This document shows, in pieces, positions 1 to 4,711 of a DNA stretch of 6,720 nucleotides. Position numbers and translations under genes: made by a program. Every line of letters starts with the position of its first letter. The first letter of the stretch is position 1. The stretch is taken from NCBI GenBank assembly GCA_041608535.1, contig JBFISM010000171.1, positions 1 to 6,720 of the forward strand. Reading direction: 5' to 3'. The notes below the pieces were generated by a model that ran no database searches, was not told the origin of the DNA, and worked only from the letters and a program-made list of their open reading frames with translations. The DNA comes from JBFISM01 sp041608535 (lineage in GTDB: Bacteria > Actinomycetota > Acidimicrobiia > Spongiisociales > UBA5794).

Positions 1-95
1 CTGCGAGTTGCGCCGGTGGCGACATCGGTCGCCACTACCCAGCGATGACCCCTGTAGATCGCGGCCAACTCTCGGTCGAGGCGATCCAGATCCAT
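1..95 (-). CDS. Possible 5' end of a divergent gene, function unknown (runs off the window)
   Basis: Reading the minus strand from an ATG at 95 to the window edge gives an uninterrupted 31-codon frame beginning MDLDRLDRELAAIYRGHRW. Roughly 70% of its third codon positions are G or C, as in the other genes here. There is no Shine-Dalgarno sequence, but a TACGCT hexamer (complement of 101-106) ends five bases before the ATG, the arrangement of a leaderless actinobacterial start. A divergent gene would also explain why the next 280 bases lack a plausible + strand gene. The fragment is too short to assign to a family, and it could be a chance open frame. Confidence 0.42.
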   Translation of the reverse strand, partial: MDLDRLDRELAAIYRGHRWVVATDVATGATR

Positions 96-100
96 GCCAC

Positions 101-106
101 AGCGTA
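101..106 (-). promoter_or_regulatory. Possible -10 element for the divergent gene
   Basis: The minus strand reads TACGCT, fitting TAnnnT, five bases before the ATG at 95, so transcription would begin at or very near the start codon. No convincing -35 hexamer lies about 17 bp upstream. The support is positional only. Confidence 0.25.
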
Positions 107-131
107 ACGAAGGCTGCCGGCGGTAGGGCGG

Positions 132-182
132 GATCGCAGCCACCTCGGGGGAGGGGCAGGATGGGCCGAGGTGGCTGCGATC
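132..182. repeat. Perfect 17-bp inverted repeat with 17-nt G-rich loop
   Basis: GATCGCAGCCACCTCGG at 132-148 is matched exactly by its reverse complement at 166-182. The loop at 149-165 is very G-rich (GGGAGGGGCAGGATGGG). No T-run follows the stem closely on either strand, so it does not look like a standard intrinsic terminator. It lies between the putative divergent gene and the lipoprotein gene, upstream of both predicted start points. It could be a large operator, a transcript hairpin, or a dispersed palindromic repeat. The symmetry is directly visible; the role is unknown. Confidence 0.8.
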
Positions 183-365
183 GACGTCTCCGAGTCTCGG
201 GTCGTTCCTTTTCAAGGCACGAACGAATCCACGGTCAATGCAGCAACCCGCGGCTCGTCGTTCTCGTAGTCGATCGACAGCGCTGATTCCACCGCTCCGG
301 AGAGCACAGCGCTCCGGCGGCGAGCGAATCCCCGCTCGAGCGGAGCCGTACCAGTCCACCGTTTC

Positions 366-371
366 TACAAT
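366..371 (+). promoter_or_regulatory. -10 element for a leaderless lipoprotein transcript
   Basis: TACAAT matches the TATAAT consensus at five of six positions and stands out in GC-rich surroundings. It ends seven bases before the GTG at 379, which is the usual distance to a transcription start, so the message would begin at or beside the start codon. The -35 region around 343-348 (GAGCCG) is not recognisable. The element helps choose the GTG start. Confidence 0.5.
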
Positions 372-378
372 CGCCTCG

Positions 379-1950
379 GTGCGAATCCGTGGTCTGCGCC
401 CTCTCGCCGCCGGCATCCTCTTCGCCGTGCTGGTCTCGGCATGCAACGAGGAACGACCGGCCGTCGCCACCGCAGGCAGAACCGCAGCACCCGAAGCAGA
501 GTCACAGCTTCGCAGCGCGGAACCGCTGACACCGCTCACGCAACTCGATTCGACCACCACGCCGGCGCCGACTTCCGCACCACCGACGACCACGACCACC
601 ACCGCAGCCCCGACTTCCGCCGCAGCCGTGGGGTCGCCCTACGGGCAGGTCCCCGGGATCACGATGTTCCGGGGCAATCCGACCCGGAGTTACCACGGCA
701 GCGGCCCGCTCCCGGATCGCCTCGCCGTGGCCTGGCGATTTCCCGAAACGCCAATGTGCGGCGTCTCACCCGTGGGTGGCGAGCCCGTGACCTGGTGCGG
801 GACAGGTTGGACCGGACAACCCATCGTGTGGGAACGTCAGGACGGTATCACCGAAGTCGTCTTCGGCGCCTACGACAAGAAAATCCACTTCCTCGACGCA
901 TCCACCGGTCAGCGCACCAGGCCCGACTTCGACATGGGCGACATCATCAAGGGCTCGCTCACCCTCGACCCCGACGGCTTTCCATTGCTCTACGCAGGCT
1001 CCCGCGACGCGAATTTCCGCATCATCGCCCTCGACAGGGAGCAGCCCACCGAGCTGTGGCGGCTCAACGCTCTCGATGTTCCCGGGATCTGGAACAACGA
1101 CTGGGATTCGAACCCGGTGGTCGTCGACGACGTCATGTATCTGGGTGTAGAGAACAGCTGGTGGTATGCCGTGGCGCTCAATCGCACTACAGATGCCGAC
1201 GGATTCGTCACCGTCGATCCGGTCATCGTCTTCGACATGCCGACATTCACACCGGAGCTGCGATCTCGGGTGGGGAATCAGCAAAGCGTGGAGAGCTCGA
1301 CGCTGATCGTCGATGGGGTCGCCTACTACGCCACCTCGGCGGGAAGGATCGTGGGTGTCGACATCTCGGCGTTGCCCGGCGGCGAAGCGTCGGTCGTCTT
1401 CGACTTCTGGGTCGGCGACGATGTCGATGCCACCCTCACCACCGACATTGACGGGGCGATCTACGTCGCCGCCGAGGTGGATCATCGCACGGCGGTCGGC
1501 GCCGAGCTCGGTCAGCTCGTCAAGCTGGATCCCAGGCGGCCGGATGATCCTGTGATGTGGGGCCTCCCCGTGCCGGACCGAGGTGGCGTTGACGGGGGAA
1601 TCTGGGCGACTCCTGCCATTGCAGGCGACATCCTCTACGTCCCGACGAATCCGGGACAGCTTCTCGCCGTCGATACGGCAGATGGGACCGTTGTGTGGAG
1701 CGACGAGGTGGGGGTCCACGCCTGGTCATCGCCGGTCGTCATCGATGATCGTCTGCTGCTCGCCGTCGATTGCGAGACTGCGGCTGCGCTGCGTATCTAC
1801 GACATCTCGGATCGGCGCAATCCCGTGACCATCAGCGACAGCTCCGGAGTGGGCGGATGCGTCGAATCGACGCCGGCGGTGTGGGACGGTGCGGTCTTCG
1901 TAGGATCGCGGGATGGCTACTTTTACGCCCTCACCGGATCCGGCAACTAG
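379..1950 (+). CDS. Lipoprotein with PQQ-type beta-propeller (BamB/PQQ-repeat-like)
   Basis: This 523-residue protein is probably an exported, lipid-anchored beta-propeller. The GTG at 379 was chosen because it puts a classic lipoprotein signal at the very N-terminus: MRIRGLRP, a hydrophobic stretch at residues 9-21, then lipobox V-S-A-C with the acylated cysteine at 22. The upstream in-frame ATG at 238 would add 47 Arg/Ser-rich residues that fit no signal. Residues about 57-83 form a Thr/Pro/Ala linker with a run of six Thr. From about 94 on the protein has propeller-like blades, with recurring motifs such as VVFGAYDKKIHFLDASTG, LLAVDTADGTVVWS and DGYFYALTG, the Trp/Asp-Gly signature of PQQ repeats. 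Cys 127/140 and 465/494 could form disulfides outside the cell. Such propellers usually bind protein or ligand; PQQ cofactor use is not shown, so enzyme activity is unproven. It is coupled to the EEP gene nine bases downstream. Confidence 0.88.
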   Translation: MRIRGLRPLAAGILFAVLVSACNEERPAVATAGRTAAPEAESQLRSAEPLTPLTQLDSTTTPAPTSAPPTTTTTTAAPTSAAAVGSPYGQVPGITMFRGNPTRSYHGSGPLPDRLAVAWRFPETPMCGVSPVGGEPVTWCGTGWTGQPIVWERQDGITEVVFGAYDKKIHFLDASTGQRTRPDFDMGDIIKGSLTLDPDGFPLLYAGSRDANFRIIALDREQPTELWRLNALDVPGIWNNDWDSNPVVVDDVMYLGVENSWWYAVALNRTTDADGFVTVDPVIVFDMPTFTPELRSRVGNQQSVESSTLIVDGVAYYATSAGRIVGVDISALPGGEASVVFDFWVGDDVDATLTTDIDGAIYVAAEVDHRTAVGAELGQLVKLDPRRPDDPVMWGLPVPDRGGVDGGIWATPAIAGDILYVPTNPGQLLAVDTADGTVVWSDEVGVHAWSSPVVIDDRLLLAVDCETAAALRIYDISDRRNPVTISDSSGVGGCVESTPAVWDGAVFVGSRDGYFYALTGSGN

Positions 1951-1954
1951 GGGG
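1949..1954 (+). promoter_or_regulatory. Ribosome binding site overlapping the upstream stop codon
   Basis: AGGGGG begins within the TAG stop of the lipoprotein gene and sits five bases before the ATG at 1960. The overlap implies translational coupling of the two genes and supports a shared transcript. Confidence 0.65.
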
Positions 1955-1959
1955 CCAAG

Positions 1960-2895
1960 ATGCGGGCGTTGGGCCACATTGCGATGGTGCTCGCCGTGGT
2001 GGTGGCCGGAGCCACGATTGCCGCCACACTCGGTGGCATGTTCTGGGGATTCGATCTGCTCGCCAACTTCCGCCTCCAGTACGCGCTCGCAGCCGTGCCG
2101 CTCGCTGCTGTGCTCGCTGCGGCGCACCGCCCAGGCGCCGCCAGCGTGATGGTGGTGGCCGCATTGTTCAACGGTGCTGTGATCGCTCCGATGTACCTAC
2201 GCTCCCCGCAGCCGCACAACGGCGGGGAGACGGTGTCGGTCGTTGCCTTCAACATCCAGCTCTCCAGTCCCAATGCCGGCCTGGGGTGGATCCTGGAAAC
2301 CGATCCGGATGTCGTCTTCATCTTCGAATCTTCCCGGCAGGCGGAAGAGGCGCTTGCGGGGATGAATCTGCCCTACGAGCTCTTCAGCGCCATCGATGAC
2401 AACCGGCTGTTCGGGCCCACGGTGTTGATCCGGCGCAATGCAACGGCCACGAAGTTGCCGATCTCCGACGGGGGCGGCGACGGTGTGCGGGTGGAGCTGT
2501 CGCTCGCCGGACAGCAAATCGCCGTGTACGGAATCCACCCCCCCAGCCCCGTGTCTCCGGAGCGGGCGCTGGCTCGCGACAGGTTCCTGCGACGCGCCGG
2601 TGCGGCGATCGCTGCCGAGACGATTCCGGTGGTCGTGGCGGGAGACCTCAACGCCACACCGTGGACCGAAGGGTTCCGCCTGCTCACCGGTCCCGCCGAT
2701 CTGGTCAACAGCCAGGAGGGCTTCGGGTACTCCCCCACCTGGCCCACCCAGCTGCCGTCGTTCCTTCGAATCCCCCTCGATCACGTCCTCCACTCGCGTG
2801 AGCTGACGGTCACCAAACGAGAGATAGGTCCGCGGCTCAGCTCGGATCACAACCCGATTCGTGTCGAGCTGGGGTTCGCCACACCGCTCAGCTGA
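1960..2895 (+). CDS. Membrane-anchored EEP-family phosphatase/nuclease, VanJ/YafD-like
   Basis: The 311-residue protein has three predicted membrane helices (about 7-28, 41-55 and 60-79) followed by an endonuclease/exonuclease/phosphatase domain from about 91. The active site looks complete: Asn98 (AFNIQ), metal-binding Glu123 (FIFESS), His193 (YGIHPP), Asp229/Asn231 (AGDLNATPW), Asp274 (PLDHVL) and the terminal Asp296-His297 pair (SSDHNP). An Arg near the N-terminus and His-Arg in the loop between helices 2 and 3 favour N-in topology, which puts the catalytic domain outside the membrane after three crossings. EEP enzymes cleave phosphodiester or phosphomonoester bonds using Mg2+. Streptomyces VanJ has this same layout and is linked to polyprenyl-pyrophosphate metabolism and teicoplanin resistance. 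That makes a lipid-linked phosphate substrate a reasonable inference, with extracellular nucleic acid as the alternative. The gene is translationally coupled to the propeller lipoprotein, so the two may act together at the cell surface. Confidence 0.88.
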   Translation: MRALGHIAMVLAVVVAGATIAATLGGMFWGFDLLANFRLQYALAAVPLAAVLAAAHRPGAASVMVVAALFNGAVIAPMYLRSPQPHNGGETVSVVAFNIQLSSPNAGLGWILETDPDVVFIFESSRQAEEALAGMNLPYELFSAIDDNRLFGPTVLIRRNATATKLPISDGGGDGVRVELSLAGQQIAVYGIHPPSPVSPERALARDRFLRRAGAAIAAETIPVVVAGDLNATPWTEGFRLLTGPADLVNSQEGFGYSPTWPTQLPSFLRIPLDHVLHSRELTVTKREIGPRLSSDHNPIRVELGFATPLS

Positions 2896-2907
2896 CGACA
2901 CTCCACG

Positions 2908-2950
2908 GTTTCTCACCGAGCTTTCACAGTCGCTTTACGAACCCTTTACG
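2908..2950 (+). repeat. Short direct repeats at 11-12 bp spacing upstream of the zinc-ribbon gene
   Basis: CTTTACG occurs at 2933-2939 and again at 2944-2950, exactly 11 bp apart. A related CTTTCAC lies 12 bp earlier at 2921-2927, and a weaker GTTTCTCACC starts at 2908. Repeats about one helical turn apart are typical of OmpR/PhoP-family response regulator boxes. The last copy ends 23 bases before the ATG at 2974. The repeats are visible; regulator binding is inference. Confidence 0.4.
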
Positions 2951-2973
2951 TCCGCAACCGCATCCTGCGCCGT

Positions 2974-3174
2974 ATGAGTGATACAACGCTCAAAGGCAGG
3001 AAGCTGACCGGGAAGCGGCGCCGCCCCAAGGCGATCGAGGGAGTCAGGGTTTGTGCGTCTGCGGAATGCACGACGCAGCTGTCTCGTTACAACCGCAAGG
3101 GCACGTGCCATCTGCACAGCCCGGTGAAGTTTCCCAGGGTCCGGGGGCGCGACGTCGCCCCGGTCGACGCCTGA
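2974..3174 (+). CDS. Small zinc-ribbon-like protein, function unknown
   Basis: A 66-residue protein with a very basic N-terminus (KGRKLTGKRRRPKA, residues 7-20) and a compact Cys/His module: Cys27-x4-Cys32-x12-Cys45-x2-His48, with LSRYN at 36-40 between the pairs. The pattern Cys...Cys-T-x-L-S-x-Y-N...Cys-x-x-[Cys/His] is a zinc-ribbon type seen in small or regulatory actinobacterial proteins, where it usually makes a structural zinc site. The basic stretch suggests nucleic acid or ribosome contact, but that is inference. No Shine-Dalgarno sequence precedes the ATG; CATCCT at 2961-2966, seven bases upstream, is a weak -10 candidate for leaderless initiation. The gene overlaps no other credible gene and lies 95 bp before htrA-type protease. 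Regular Cys spacing and the intergenic placement argue that it is real. Confidence 0.65.
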   Translation: MSDTTLKGRKLTGKRRRPKAIEGVRVCASAECTTQLSRYNRKGTCHLHSPVKFPRVRGRDVAPVDA

Positions 3175-3210
3175 GAGCCACACCCGAACCACACCACATT
3201 CACGAGAACA

Positions 3211-3250
3211 GCCACCACGCCACCGAACCTTCCCGCGGGGGCGTGGTGGC
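3211..3250 (+). promoter_or_regulatory. Inverted repeat in the leader of the HtrA-type protease gene
   Basis: GCCACCACGCC (3211-3221) pairs perfectly with GGCGTGGTGGC (3240-3250); CCG at 3223-3225 and CGG at 3236-3238 extend the stem inward past one mismatch. The stem ends nine bases before the protease ribosome binding site. No T-run follows, so it is a poor intrinsic terminator. It could be an operator or an mRNA hairpin affecting translation of the protease. Confidence 0.5.
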
Positions 3251-3259
3251 ACACCAGTC

Positions 3260-3265
3260 AGGAGG
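3260..3265 (+). promoter_or_regulatory. Shine-Dalgarno sequence fixing the HtrA start
   Basis: A full AGGAGG lies four bases before the ATG at 3270 and is the strongest such site at any gene here. It sets the start well inside a longer open frame whose first ATG at 3051 falls within the zinc-ribbon gene. Confidence 0.75.
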
Positions 3266-3269
3266 ACGG

Positions 3270-4595
3270 ATGGAGACTTTCGAGCCTGAAGCCGGGACGG
3301 GTCGACGTCTGGCCCCGACGGGCAGCCGCCATCCCGGCTGGGCGCGACTCCCGAAAGAACCTCCGTTCCACAACGAGCTGGATCCACTCGAAGACGCCAG
3401 CATGCACCACGCAGCCACATCCCTCGTCGACCGCCCGCTCGATCCTGCCCCGGTTGCCTCTCTGCACCAGGGAGCCGCTCATCCGCAGCGGCGCCGCCGT
3501 TCTGCGGGCTGGCTCCAGACCGGCCTGGCCGCCCTGCTCGGTGCGGCACTCGCCCTCGGCGGTGCTGCGCTCATCGACGGCAACGAGGAGCAAGCGGTCG
3601 AACCCGTAGCGGCACCGGTCGTCGCTCCACCGGAGACGAGCGAGCCACGACCGCTCACTGCGATACCCGAACCGGCCTCCAACGCCGCCGCCATCGGCGA
3701 TGCGGTTATTCCCACCATCGTCACCGTGCAGGTGGGCAGCCCCGGCACCGATGGAATCGTTGTGCGAGGCTCCGGTTCCGGTGTCATCATCGATGCTTCC
3801 GGTCTCATCGTGACCAACGATCACGTCATCGATCCTGGTACCGCTTACCAGGTCGTACTCGCGGATGGCCGCACCACCTACGAGGCCGAGCTGGTCGGCA
3901 CTGATCCGCTGACCGATCTCGCTGTCCTCAGGGTTGACGCCCCCAACCTGAACGCAATCGAATTCGGCAGCACCGAAGACCTCCGAGTCGGTGACCGCGC
4001 CGTCGCCGTCGGCAGCCCTCTCGGTCTGGAAGGCGGTCCGTCGCTGACCGTCGGGGTCATCTCGGCGTTCGACCGGCAGGTGCAGGTCACGGCGACCGAC
4101 ACGCTCTACGGCATGTTGCAGACGGATGCGCCCATAACCCAGGGTTCGAGCGGTGGCGCTCTCGTCAACAGCCAGGGCCGGCTCATCGGCATCACGACCG
4201 CAGTCGGGGTGAGCGACGTCGGTATCGAAGGAATCGGTTTCGCCACGCCCGTCGAGCTGGTCGAGAGGGTGGTCGACGAGATCATCGCCACCGGCGATGT
4301 GCGACATGCCCTCATTGGGATAACGGGTCTCACCAAGTTCGTCGAAGCCGACGATGGCGCTCGGATCGCAGTAGGCGTCGAGATCCAATCGGTCGAAGCC
4401 GATTCGGCCGCCGGTGTCGCCGGAATCAACGACGGCGACGTGATCACCGCACTCGACGGCGAGCCGATCACCACCATGGAGGATCTCATCTCGACGCTGC
4501 GCTACCTGAGCGCCGGGGACGCCGTGGAGCTCGAGATCGACAACGGCACAACCGTCGAACGGGTACCGGTGACCCTCGGACTGCGGGACGAATAG
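3270..4595 (+). CDS. HtrA/DegP-type serine protease (S1C) with one PDZ domain, membrane-anchored
   Basis: A 441-residue protease of the trypsin-like S1C family, which degrades or processes misfolded proteins outside the cytoplasmic membrane. The N-terminal ~80 residues are polar, Pro-rich and end in a positive cluster (QRRRRS, 73-78). One hydrophobic helix follows at about 82-103, then a Pro/Ala/Glu linker to about 140. This gives a cytoplasmic tail, one membrane crossing and an exported protease. The catalytic triad is intact: His185 in VTNDHVI, Asp216 in LTDLAVLRV and Ser294 in QGSSGGAL. A single PDZ domain covers about 348-436 (AGINDGDVITALDGEPI is typical). The layout resembles actinobacterial HtrA/PepD proteins. 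The start at 3270 is fixed by AGGAGG; the longer open frame from 3051 overlaps the zinc-ribbon gene and its start adds sequence unlike the family. Neighbouring surface proteins fit a role in envelope quality control. Which HtrA paralogue it is cannot be told from sequence alone. Confidence 0.95.
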   Translation: METFEPEAGTGRRLAPTGSRHPGWARLPKEPPFHNELDPLEDASMHHAATSLVDRPLDPAPVASLHQGAAHPQRRRRSAGWLQTGLAALLGAALALGGAALIDGNEEQAVEPVAAPVVAPPETSEPRPLTAIPEPASNAAAIGDAVIPTIVTVQVGSPGTDGIVVRGSGSGVIIDASGLIVTNDHVIDPGTAYQVVLADGRTTYEAELVGTDPLTDLAVLRVDAPNLNAIEFGSTEDLRVGDRAVAVGSPLGLEGGPSLTVGVISAFDRQVQVTATDTLYGMLQTDAPITQGSSGGALVNSQGRLIGITTAVGVSDVGIEGIGFATPVELVERVVDEIIATGDVRHALIGITGLTKFVEADDGARIAVGVEIQSVEADSAAGVAGINDGDVITALDGEPITTMEDLISTLRYLSAGDAVELEIDNGTTVERVPVTLGLRDE

Positions 4596-4634
4596 ACCAC
4601 CCATTCACAGCCGGTTGACCGCGACCCGACCGCA

Positions 4635-4677
4635 ACGGCACCGCCCGGTTCCCCCTCCCGGGCGGTGCTGTCGTTTC
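4635..4677 (+). terminator. Intrinsic terminator after the HtrA-type gene
   Basis: GCACCGCCCGG (4638-4648) pairs perfectly with CCGGGCGGTGC (4658-4668) around a 9-nt loop (TTCCCCCTC). A G-U, a C-G and an A-U pair extend the stem to 4635/4671. A modestly T-rich tail (TGTCGTTTCC, 4669-4678) follows, as is usual for GC-rich genomes. It lies 40 bases after the protease stop and just before the next promoter, so it separates the two units. Confidence 0.8.
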
Positions 4678-4695
4678 CGCCGGCCGACGGCTCAC

Positions 4696-4701
4696 TAGCC
4701 T
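4696..4701 (+). promoter_or_regulatory. -10 element for the M3 peptidase gene
   Basis: TAGCCT fits TAnnnT and ends ten bases before the ATG at 4712. No Shine-Dalgarno sequence lies between (CGACTCCACC), so a leaderless or nearly leaderless message is likely. It lies directly downstream of the terminator stem. A -35 is not clear; GTTTCC at 4673-4678 has the right spacing but a poor match. Confidence 0.45.
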
Positions 4702-4711
4702 CGACTCCACC

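Noticed and set aside
190..200. Short palindrome CCGAGTCTCGG
   Set aside because: Five-bp arms around one base are expected by chance in GC-rich DNA, and no second copy or promoter is adjacent.
321..338. CGAGCG...CGCTCG hairpin resembling a tRNA T-arm
   Set aside because: The loop is six bases and lacks the TTCRA motif, and no acceptor, D or anticodon arms can be found around it.
766..1719. 317-codon minus-strand open frame opposite the propeller gene
   Set aside because: No recognisable domain or start signal, and the opposite strand has clear propeller repeats.
2906..2918. CGGT...ACCG hairpin after the EEP gene as a terminator
   Set aside because: Only a 4-bp stem with no T-run directly behind it; too weak to call.
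3051..3269. Upstream extension of the HtrA-type protein from the ATG at 3051
   Set aside because: It would overlap the zinc-ribbon gene and run through the leader hairpin, and has no ribosome binding site; AGGAGG at 3260 marks the real start.
2935..3549. 204-codon minus-strand open frame covering the zinc-ribbon gene
   Set aside because: Its product is Arg/Gly/Pro-rich with no motif, while the + strand encodes a regular Cys/His module.
3258..4604. 448-codon open frame on the minus strand across the HtrA-type gene
   Set aside because: It mirrors a gene with an intact catalytic triad and PDZ domain. Its translation is low in hydrophobic structure, rich in Asp/Arg/Gly, and shows no family motif; long antisense frames are common in GC-rich coding DNA.
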